Assembly: GCA_027491215.1 (NCBI GenBank)
Contig: JAIXWP010000138.1
Location: 1 to 64,000, forward strand
Length of the DNA: 64,000 nt
Reading direction: 5' to 3'
Source of the DNA: Flavobacteriales bacterium
GTDB lineage: Bacteria > Bacteroidota > Bacteroidia > Flavobacteriales_D > Sanyastnellaceae
The notes beneath the pieces were generated by a model. The model worked only from the letters and a program-made list of their open reading frames with translations, did not search any database and was not told the origin of the DNA. Shown piece by piece: positions 1 to 7,812 of this stretch (positions are counted from its first letter, which is position 1; every line of letters starts with the position of its first letter). The position numbers were made by a program, and so were the translations under genes.

Positions 1-2891
1 TCTACAGTGAAGTCTTCAGTTTGTGAAGCAACAAGTGGAGCAACTTCGTCAATCAAGGTAATGATTTGAACGAACTGAGAAGCATTTTGACATGCATCAA
101 TTGCAGTATAAGTGCGGATGACACGACCTTGACAACCACCAGAAACCATTTCATCAGTAGATGTTACATTGTACTCATTGCAATTGTCAGAAACAATAAC
201 ATAAGAACCTGCGTAATCATCACATGGGCGATCGATTTCTACGATTGAACCTTCGAATGAAGGAGCGGTAGTATCAACAACAGTTGCTGTTTGAACGAAC
301 TCAGAAGAGTTGCCACAAACGTCAGTGAAAGTGTATGTACGTGTGTAAACAGCGAAGCATGAACCATCTTCGATAGTTGCATCAACAGAAGTTACAACAA
401 CTTCACCTTGACAGTTGTCAGAGTATGAAGGAACAACCCAAACGATATCCTCATCACATTCGAATGACAATTGAGCAACACCTTCGAAAGTTGGAGCTGT
501 AGTATCTTGAACAGTGATGTATTGAACAGCCATACCTTCGTTACCGCAGTTGTCGAATGCACGGAACATACGAACGATAGTATAATTGTTTGGACAATCT
601 CCAGGCTGAATCATTTCAGTGTAAGCCACGTCAACGTTTTCATCACAGTTATCAGAACCAGTTGGCATAACTACCGCAGGAACTTCATCAGAACACTCGA
701 TAGTGATGTCAGCAGGAACGTTTTCTAGAGTTGGGTTAGTAGTATCAACTACAGTTACAGTTGTAGAAACAACAGTTACGTTTTCACAGTAGTCAGTAGC
801 TGTCCAAGTCCAGATAATTGTGTATGAGTTTTCACACTCACCAGCAATAATTTCTGAAGAAGGAACAACAGTTACAGCAAGATCGCAGTTATCATAAGCG
901 TTAACTTCTGGTTGTGCTGGAACTTCGCTACACTCAACTGTAAAGTCAGCTGGGTTTTCTACGATTGGGTTTGTAGTATCTTGAATAGCGATGAACATCA
1001 CTACATCAGTAAAGTTACCACAAGCATCAGTAGCTCTGTAGTGACGTTCAAGAACGCCAAGACATCCACCTGAATTCAATAATTCTTGAGTCAATGTTAC
1101 AACTACTTCACCTTGACAGTTATCAGTAGCAGTTGGAGCCATTACGCTTTCAACTTCAGTACATTCAACAGATACATAAACGTCGAAGTCATTGAAAGTT
1201 GGAGCTGTTGTGTCTACTACAGTAATAGTTTGAGATGCAACAGCTGAGTTACCACAGCCATCATTAGCTGTGAAAGTGCGAATGATCGTGTACTCATTGA
1301 TACACTCACCTTCGATCAACTCTTCTTCTACAGAAACTGTAGTAGTAGCAGCATGACAAAGGTCAGATGCAGTAGCATCAACACGAACTACTTCTTCATC
1401 ACATTCAAATGTTACCGCTTCAGGAACAAATGTGAAGAATGGAGCTGTAGTGTCAACGATAGTAAATGTTTGAACACAATCTGTTCTGTTATTACAGTCG
1501 TCGAATGCAGCCCAAGTACGGGTAACGATAAATGTGCACCCGTCTTCAGTAGTTGGTTCAGATTGACCAAGGTAAAGAACAGTAACATCATCATCACAGT
1601 TGTCAGTTGCTGTGATACCTTCAGCGATTGCTGGAAGTTCGTCTGAACATTCAACAGTCATGTCTTCTGGACAATTTGTGAATTCAGGATCGATTGTATC
1701 AAGAACTGTAACAGTTTGAGAAGTTATTGTTGCATTACCACATGCATCAGTAGCGCGGAAGAAATAAGTTATTTCATCATTGCACTGAAGTTGTGGGTTA
1801 TTTGGTGTGCACTCAGTGTTTGTGAAAAGGTCACCGTGACCGCTTCTCCAAACGCCATTGTACCATCCGTTGTAATAGAACCAACCAGACAAACCGTCGT
1901 TTGAGTTACGGTTGTTAGCGGCAATACCTTTTTGGAAACCGAAATAGTAGTTAGATGGTTGGTGAGACAAGTAAAGGATATTACCTGCATAAGAACCAGC
2001 GCCAGTTAGGGTTGAGAATCCAGAAAGAAGCTCGTAGTAATCCCAGTTCAAGTAATTTGTACCAGCAAGGTTCAAATCATTCTTGTAGCTGCGACCAAGA
2101 CCGCTCCACTGAGACCAGTCACGCTTACTTACAAGCCACATGCTTACTACCCAAGATTGAGTAGCATTACCGTTGTTCACAACAGTACCCGCTACATGAG
2201 CAGTACCATCATCATAAACGGTCATTGTAGCACCTGGAGCCCATGACCAATAGTCAGAAGCTGCAAGACCTTGGTTCAAAGCACCGAACAACCAGATAGA
2301 TCCATCAGGACCTGGGCCGATTGGAGTGGTAAGAACACAAGTTGAAATCACACCTGCAGTGTGAACTTCAAAAGGCGTTACATCTGCATTACCGCTGCAA
2401 GCATCAGTTGCTGTTGCTGTAGGAGCAACAACATCTTCGATACACTGAACAGTGATATCGTTCAATTCGCTGAACACCGGTCCTTCATTGTCATAAACAG
2501 ACAATGTCTGAGTGCAAGACTCAGAAACTTCGAATTGAGGAATTGACACGATCCAAGTACGAACAATCGTATAGGAACATGCAGTTGAAGGGATAACCAA
2601 ATCTGTGTGGTCAATTGTAACTTCAGCATTGAAGTCGTCACAGCCATTCACCACGAAAGAAGGTGAACCGCCTAGCTCGATGTTTTCAACATCGTCGCAG
2701 CTGATGGATACGTTTGAAGGACAGGTTAGGTCGATAGAAGGATCACAAGGATTCTCCTGAGCATTGGCACTGCCAAGGCCCCAAAAAACAAACATGGACA
2801 AGAAAAGGAATGCTTTTCTTCCCCAATTGAGAATTGTTGAAAATGAACAACAACCCTCTACGTCTTTTAAAGAGCGTAAGGTTCTACTCAT
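1..2891 (-). CDS. Large secreted multi-repeat (HYR-like) adhesin/surface protein, N-terminal part; continues beyond window start
   Basis: Reverse-strand translation from ATG at 2891 (MSRTLRSLKDVEGCCSFSTILNWGRKAFLFLSMFVFWGLGSANAQENPCDPSIDLTCP...) has no stop to position 1. Signal peptide, then about 8 units of the type VDTTAPTF..V...VECSDEVPAV.A.DNCDE.V.VT...G.C...Y.I.RT.TATDACGN, 77-82 aa each. Missing from the ORF track because it has no stop inside the window. Confidence 0.9.
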   Translation of the reverse strand, partial: MSRTLRSLKDVEGCCSFSTILNWGRKAFLFLSMFVFWGLGSANAQENPCDPSIDLTCPSNVSISCDDVENIELGGSPSFVVNGCDDFNAEVTIDHTDLVIPSTACSYTIVRTWIVSIPQFEVSESCTQTLSVYDNEGPVFSELNDITVQCIEDVVAPTATATDACSGNADVTPFEVHTAGVISTCVLTTPIGPGPDGSIWLFGALNQGLAASDYWSWAPGATMTVYDDGTAHVAGTVVNNGNATQSWVVSMWLVSKRDWSQWSGLGRSYKNDLNLAGTNYLNWDYYELLSGFSTLTGAGSYAGNILYLSHQPSNYYFGFQKGIAANNRNSNDGLSGWFYYNGWYNGVWRSGHGDLFTNTECTPNNPQLQCNDEITYFFRATDACGNATITSQTVTVLDTIDPEFTNCPEDMTVECSDELPAIAEGITATDNCDDDVTVLYLGQSEPTTEDGCTFIVTRTWAAFDDCNNRTDCVQTFTIVDTTAPFFTFVPEAVTFECDEEVVRVDATASDLCHAATTTVSVEEELIEGECINEYTIIRTFTANDGCGNSAVASQTITVVDTTAPTFNDFDVYVSVECTEVESVMAPTATDNCQGEVVVTLTQELLNSGGCLGVLERHYRATDACGNFTDVVMFIAIQDTTNPIVENPADFTVECSEVPAQPEVNAYDNCDLAVTVVPSSEIIAGECENSYTIIWTWTATDYCENVTVVSTTVTVVDTTNPTLENVPADITIECSDEVPAVVMPTGSDNCDENVDVAYTEMIQPGDCPNNYTIVRMFRAFDNCGNEGMAVQYITVQDTTAPTFEGVAQLSFECDEDIVWVVPSYSDNCQGEVVVTSVDATIEDGSCFAVYTRTYTFTDVCGNSSEFVQTATVVDTTAPSFEGSIVEIDRPCDDYAGSYVIVSDNCNEYNVTSTDEMVSGGCQGRVIRTYTAIDACQNASQFVQIITLIDEVAPLVASQTEDFTV
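268..1695 (-). repeat. Tandem HYR-like protein-domain repeats, DNA pitch 231-246 bp
   Basis: The conserved [VQ]DTT/I codons recur at about 268, 499, 739, 973, 1207, 1447 and 1693 on the + coordinate, i.e. 77-82 codons apart. Confidence 0.85.
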
Positions 2892-2943
2892 AACAAGAGT
2901 TTTGGTTAATTAATAAAAGTGTTTATGGTTAGCAAAACAAAAG

Positions 2944-2971
2944 CAAAAGTATAGTCAACTTATCCAAACAA
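2944..2971 (-). promoter_or_regulatory. Candidate Bacteroidota promoter for the adhesin gene
   Basis: On the minus strand TTG-N17-TACTTTTG (fits TTG-N17..21-TAnnTTTG), about 53 bp upstream of ATG 2891. Confidence 0.4.
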
Positions 2972-3188
2972 ACAAATTTATTTATGAAAATCGACCAAAA
3001 AGCCCAACACATCGAAGATTTATTTTTATTCATCGGACTTTTTTCACTGTTTAACGTATCATTTGACACTAAACTATGGTTCACTTTAATAGTTGTAGTT
3101 GAACCAAACCATGACTGAATTATTCACTTTCAAAAAACCTGATTTTCAGTCATCTGAAAAATAATTGCTGTTTTTTACAAGAAAAATA

Positions 3189-3217
3189 CTGAAAAATTAA
3201 AATTCTGATTATTTTTG
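3189..3217 (+). promoter_or_regulatory. Candidate promoter for tRNA-Phe
   Basis: CTG-N18-TATTTTTG immediately upstream of the tRNA; near-consensus Bacteroidota -33/-7. Confidence 0.35.
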
Positions 3218-3233
3218 CCCCCGCTTTAAACAA

Positions 3234-3306
3234 GGTGCCATAGCTCAGTTGGTAGAGCAAAGGACTGAAAATCCTTGTGTCGCTGGTTCGATTCCAGCTG
3301 GCACCA
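3234..3306 (+). tRNA. tRNA-Phe(GAA)
   Basis: GGTGCCA acceptor arm pairs with TGGCACC; D-arm TAGCTCAGTTGGTAGAGC; anticodon loop CTGAAAA between AAGGA/TCCTT; T-arm CTGGTTCGATTCCAG; CCA not fully encoded. Confidence 0.97.
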
Positions 3307-3307
3307 C

Positions 3308-3335
3308 AAAAGCCGGTGATTCACCGGCTTTTTTT
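3308..3335 (+). terminator. Rho-independent terminator after tRNA-Phe
   Basis: AAAAGCCGGTGATTCACCGGCTTTTTTT: perfect GC stem plus T-tract. Confidence 0.85.
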
Positions 3336-3363
3336 ATTTTCCTCCCTTCCCTACCTTCGCCAC

Positions 3364-4404
3364 ATGTCTAAAGCAAGCTTCCATCATTCCGACGAACATC
3401 TCGCTCTTGAGCTCCAACGCAAGATGGAGGGGGCTTCACAAGTTTTTCTACTAACTGATTCCAACGTTGCAGAACTCGTTTTGCCTCGCATTCTTCCACT
3501 GCTTAAGAATGCTGATAAAATTGACATCATTGAGGTAGAGCCTGGTGAGGCATCAAAAGCATTGGATGTTTGCCATCACATTTTCCAACATTTTATTGAA
3601 GCAAACGCCGGACGCGACGCTCTACTTGTCAATTTGGGTGGTGGAGTTATTACTGATTTAGGGGGGTTCATTGCATCCGTATATAAGAGAGGCATTCCCT
3701 TCATTCATGTCCCAACTTCATTAATGGGAATGTGCGATGCAGCAATTGGAGGTAAAACGGGGATCGACCTATTAGATGTGAAAAATGTCATAGGTTCTTT
3801 CGCATACCCCAAGGCTGTGCTCATTCAGCCAAATTTCATCGAGACGCTGCCCATAGAACATATCAAATCTGGCTTCGCAGAAATGGTCAAGCATGCAATT
3901 ATTGCTGACCCCCAATTATTCGATGCTTTGGAAATAATCGATATTGAAGAGCCCAATCATATCGCTTTGTTTATTGAACGAAGCACTCTGATCAAAGAAG
4001 ACATTGTAATGGAAGATTTTATGGAAGAAGGAAGGAGAAAGATTCTCAACTTTGGTCATACAATTGGACATGCCATTGAATCATTTTGTCTTTCTGTTGA
4101 TGCACCACTTTCGCATGGCCACGCCGTAGCTCTGGGTATTTTAGTTGAAGCTAAAATGAGCTACCATTTGGGTGGACTTGATCTTGAGTCTTACACCAAA
4201 ATCCAAAGACTTTTATCCAAATCATTTCAGTTTCCTAAAAACTGCCAGTGGGAAGACATACTTCCTTTTCTTTTCAATGATAAGAAAAATAAAAACAATC
4301 AAGTACGATTTGCAATTCCTAAGAAAATGGGAACATGCGAATGGGATGTGGCTGTCGATTTAGAAGAGGCTCGAGCCGCATTCGAAGAATTAATCAACGA
4401 GTAA
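3364..4404 (+). CDS. aroB: 3-dehydroquinate synthase
   Basis: VNLGGGVITDLGGFIASVYKRGIPFIHVPTSLMGMCDAAIGGKTGID... and NFGHTIGHAIE. Internal ATG (MSKASFHHSDEH) chosen because the listed start 3277 lies inside the tRNA. Confidence 0.93.
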   Translation: MSKASFHHSDEHLALELQRKMEGASQVFLLTDSNVAELVLPRILPLLKNADKIDIIEVEPGEASKALDVCHHIFQHFIEANAGRDALLVNLGGGVITDLGGFIASVYKRGIPFIHVPTSLMGMCDAAIGGKTGIDLLDVKNVIGSFAYPKAVLIQPNFIETLPIEHIKSGFAEMVKHAIIADPQLFDALEIIDIEEPNHIALFIERSTLIKEDIVMEDFMEEGRRKILNFGHTIGHAIESFCLSVDAPLSHGHAVALGILVEAKMSYHLGGLDLESYTKIQRLLSKSFQFPKNCQWEDILPFLFNDKKNKNNQVRFAIPKKMGTCEWDVAVDLEEARAAFEELINE

Positions 4405-5131
4405 GCACTATATAATCCTTCAGAATAGTCTTCAAGAAAACAGTACTATTAGGTGGAACCGATTTCAAGTTCAGCTTTTGAGCCATCAAAGTACTTAAGT
4501 CTATAAGAGCATCGCGATGTCCATTATTGTTGTATTTTGATGTTCTATCCAAAGCTGCCTTGATAATAAGAATATCTTCTTCATGAAAAGCCTTTACCTC
4601 AGGGTATTGAGGCTGATAGCTCATCTTAGAGTCAATTCGAAGAATATCTGACAATGCTATAAAGGACTTATTTTCTACACGAACCAAGACAGTATTCGCC
4701 AGTACATCACCAGTTCTTTGTGCGTGTCGAGACGAAACAATAGACATAGAGCCTAAAATGCCCATCGGTAAATATAGATCGACTATTCTGAAAGCCCAGC
4801 GAAGGAGGTAGTCATAAAAAACTGGCTGTTTCCCATTCAACTTCATCACCTTGATTCTCATGATTCTTTTGCCCGGTGTTTGGCCGTTTAAAACAGTTTC
4901 GAAGAATAATGTGTAAAAAGTTAAGGTGGGGTAAATCACTAGGACATAGAACAACATCAAGGCACGTTCGTTGCCCCCATCAAAAATGAAAAGCACTGCT
5001 AAAGTGATCGCTCCTACTCCTACAGACTTGAAAACGCTATCAATCACAAAGGCTAGAATACGCTCACGAAGTGATGCTAGCTCGTAATTAATTGAAACAT
5101 TTTGTGTTGTTTTTATTTCTAATGTTTTCAT
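4394..5131 (-). CDS. RDD family membrane protein
   Basis: LRERILAFVIDSVFK..., NGQTPGKRIMRIKV, LLRWAFRIVD, RHAQRTGDVLANTVLV are RDD hallmarks; head of a MoxR-type gene neighbourhood. Confidence 0.85.
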   Translation of the reverse strand: MKTLEIKTTQNVSINYELASLRERILAFVIDSVFKSVGVGAITLAVLFIFDGGNERALMLFYVLVIYPTLTFYTLFFETVLNGQTPGKRIMRIKVMKLNGKQPVFYDYLLRWAFRIVDLYLPMGILGSMSIVSSRHAQRTGDVLANTVLVRVENKSFIALSDILRIDSKMSYQPQYPEVKAFHEEDILIIKAALDRTSKYNNNGHRDALIDLSTLMAQKLNLKSVPPNSTVFLKTILKDYIVLTR

Positions 5132-5186
5132 CTTCGCGATTAATCATTACTTTCGTCGAAACACGATAAGAGAGCGCAATATACGT

Positions 5187-7106
5187 ATGCAAGAAACTGA
5201 ATTTATTGCACAGAATAAAGAAAAGTGGAAGGAATTTGAAGAGGTTCTCAAAAGTGACAACAAAGATCCCGATCGACTTACCAATCTATTTATAGAAACT
5301 ACAGATGATCTTAGTTTCTCTCAAACACATTACCCGAACCGTTCTGTTCGAGTATATCTGAATTCTATCTCTCAACGCGTTTATCAAGCCATTTATAAGA
5401 ACAAAAAGAAAGCAAAGAACCGCTTTTCTAATCTTTGGAAAAAGGAGTTGCCAGAAGCCATTTGGCAATCACGGAAAGCTACATTACTATCATTCGCTAT
5501 ATTCTCAATAGGAATTATCATTGGTGTTTTCAGCGATATCTATTATCCAGATTTCGCCAAAATTGTATTGTCTCCGGGTTATGTTGAAATGACTGAATCA
5601 TACATAGAAAACGGTGATCCAATGGCTGTTTATAAAGACAGCGATCCTATCGATATGTTTTTTATGATAGGCATCAATAATATTCAAATCAGCTTTGGCG
5701 CCTTTGTGCTCGGTCTTTTATTCGGCCTCGGCACGCTCTATATTCTATTTTCAAACGGAATTATGTTCGGTGCATTCATGCACTTCTTCTTTGCTCGAGG
5801 TCTTTGGCAAGAAAGCGTACTTACTGTAATGCAGCATGGAACACTTGAATTATCCATGATTGTCATGGCTGGTTCTGCGGGCTTTTTATTGGCACAAGGC
5901 CTTCTTTTTCCCGGCACCTATTCTCGTTTGGAATCATTGATAATCACTGCTCGCTCTGCAATAAAAATAATGATTGCAGTATTTATTCTACTTGTCTACG
6001 CAGCTTTCATAGAATCATTTATCACGAGACACACGGATATTCCAAACGTGATTCGCGTTACCTCAATACTTCTATCCTTGTCAATCGTTATCGGCTATTT
6101 TGTTTGGTACCCTTGGTATAGATATAAAAACGGCTTCATGAAAGACGTTCAGCCAGAACCTATCCCTTCCCTTAGAAGAGAAAAAATTGACTTGAATCCA
6201 ATAAAATCTGCAGGTGCTATATTTAATGACACTTTTGCAATGATGGGAAAGTCTTTAAAAGGAATCAGTCTCATTAGCGCTGCTGTAGCCTTGATTGGAG
6301 TTATAACATACGCTCTTTTGCTTGATGGAAAATTGGCTATGCTATTTTGGGATGGCGAAATTATTTCCTTCGACCCCTCCTCTATTCTTTGGTGCTGGTC
6401 CCCATACTATTACATTTTGGATTTCGACAGATATCCATTCTTTTTCTTCTATTGCGTCATTGCGTTTGCCGCAATCATGGTACTCTACCATCGAATTTCC
6501 AATCGAATATTAGACAAACCCGACTCTGATTTTAGTGTCGTCTTTATTCAAATCATTAACTCACTCATTCTAGCTGCCGTGGCATTGCTCCCATTCCAGC
6601 TTGGCGATTTTAGCTCTTTTTTCATTGGGATTTTTAGTTGGCCACTAACCATGCTCTGGATGGCAGTATCGTTTGAAGAGAATAAGTTTTGTCTCTTAAC
6701 ATTTTTCAAAACGATTCAACTAGCCCTCAATTCTATCGGAAAGTTACTTGGGGTATTCTGGACAGTGCACATCATGCAGTGGTTCGCTCTTTTGTTATTG
6801 AATGGTTCACTCGCCATGATAATCTCGTTTCTCTTGACCGGCAGACCAATGAATATTCTTATGCTAATTTTCGAATTTATTTCAATGAATATTCCGCGCA
6901 ATGCTCCACTTGCAGAGCATGTGCCTTACATGGTATATACCTTTCTATTACTATTCGCACTAGCCTTTCTTGTATCGCTTAGCATTTACTCTTCCATTCT
7001 GTTATTCTATACTACGAATGAAGTTTATAATGCCTCTTCTCTAAAGGAGTCGTTTGAAAAAATTGGAATCAAAAAACGCGCTTACGGCCTTGAAAAAGAA
7101 CTTTAA
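5187..7106 (+). CDS. SpoIIM-family (stage II sporulation protein M-like) membrane protein with additional C-terminal multi-TM region
   Basis: N-terminal half: FSIGIIIGVFSDIYYPDFAKIVLSPGYVEMTESYIENGDPMAVYKDSD...FMIGINNIQISFGAFVLGLLFGLGTLYILFSNGIMFGAF...HGTLELSMIVMAGSAGF is characteristic of the family; residues about 335-639 form a second polytopic block. Confidence 0.8.
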   Translation: MQETEFIAQNKEKWKEFEEVLKSDNKDPDRLTNLFIETTDDLSFSQTHYPNRSVRVYLNSISQRVYQAIYKNKKKAKNRFSNLWKKELPEAIWQSRKATLLSFAIFSIGIIIGVFSDIYYPDFAKIVLSPGYVEMTESYIENGDPMAVYKDSDPIDMFFMIGINNIQISFGAFVLGLLFGLGTLYILFSNGIMFGAFMHFFFARGLWQESVLTVMQHGTLELSMIVMAGSAGFLLAQGLLFPGTYSRLESLIITARSAIKIMIAVFILLVYAAFIESFITRHTDIPNVIRVTSILLSLSIVIGYFVWYPWYRYKNGFMKDVQPEPIPSLRREKIDLNPIKSAGAIFNDTFAMMGKSLKGISLISAAVALIGVITYALLLDGKLAMLFWDGEIISFDPSSILWCWSPYYYILDFDRYPFFFFYCVIAFAAIMVLYHRISNRILDKPDSDFSVVFIQIINSLILAAVALLPFQLGDFSSFFIGIFSWPLTMLWMAVSFEENKFCLLTFFKTIQLALNSIGKLLGVFWTVHIMQWFALLLLNGSLAMIISFLLTGRPMNILMLIFEFISMNIPRNAPLAEHVPYMVYTFLLLFALAFLVSLSIYSSILLFYTTNEVYNASSLKESFEKIGIKKRAYGLEKEL

Positions 7107-7812
7107 TAAAATACTGATCTGTTTTCTTGTCGCAATTTTTTCTGCGATGACTTTGGCTGCGCAGACCGATTCCACTGTCTATAAAAAAATCGGTACCGAA
7201 AAAACTTGGAACGAATCGGAATGGGAAAAAGCCAAAGATGGAATTAAGTATGTAAACAAAGACAAACCTGAAAAAGAGGAAGAATTTGATCTTCCAAATG
7301 TGGATTTTGAACCTCCTTCTTTTGATTGGATCAACAAGCCCTTGACCAAGGTAATTGTGGTGGTAATACTTATTGCGCTGCTAGCTTTCACCTTATACAA
7401 GCTGTTCGCAGGATCTTCAGATAAAAAAGTTAAGGATGTAAAAAATCTCGGCTACTCTCTAGAGTACCTCGAAGACAATATTGAAGAATCCGATTTCGAT
7501 CGATTCTTAAGAATGGCACTAGAGAATAATGATTATAGATCAGGAGTTCGAATTCTTTTCCTGAGAAGTCTTCAAGGACTTCACTTGAAAGAGCTGATAC
7601 GCTGGAAAAAAGATAAGACTAACAATGATTTTCTAAATGAAATGCGACCTCATAGTTCGTACAAACAGTTTAGAAATCTTACACTAGCATTTGAAATTGT
7701 ATGGTATGGAGATACCGCAATTACCGAGGAGCAATTCACTTTTATTCAAAGAGAATTCAACTCATTTGATGTTTTGATTAACGAAAATAAAACATCAAGC
7801 AATGGAAAATAA
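7054..7812 (+). CDS. DUF4129-type membrane protein
   Basis: Signal/TM N-terminus, single TM (KVIVVVILIALLAFTLYKL), C-terminal RILFLRSLQGLHLKELIRWKKDKTNNDFLNEM...LTLAFEIVWYGD..ITEEQF typical of DUF4129. TTG start overlapping the upstream CDS, preceded by AAAGGAG. Confidence 0.75.
   Translation: MKKLESKNALTALKKNFNKILICFLVAIFSAMTLAAQTDSTVYKKIGTEKTWNESEWEKAKDGIKYVNKDKPEKEEEFDLPNVDFEPPSFDWINKPLTKVIVVVILIALLAFTLYKLFAGSSDKKVKDVKNLGYSLEYLEDNIEESDFDRFLRMALENNDYRSGVRILFLRSLQGLHLKELIRWKKDKTNNDFLNEMRPHSSYKQFRNLTLAFEIVWYGDTAITEEQFTFIQREFNSFDVLINENKTSSNGK

Noticed and set aside
66-2647. Short ORFs on both strands (66-248, 471-728, 1353-1646, 1412-1654, 1769-1990, 1955-2164, 2361-2546, 2462-2647)
   Set aside because: They lie within the continuous reverse-strand adhesin reading frame; low-complexity shadow ORFs.
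3277-3363. N-terminal extension of the aroB ORF (MSLVRFQLAPQ...)
   Set aside because: Overlaps the tRNA-Phe 3' half and its terminator; family homology begins at ATG 3364.
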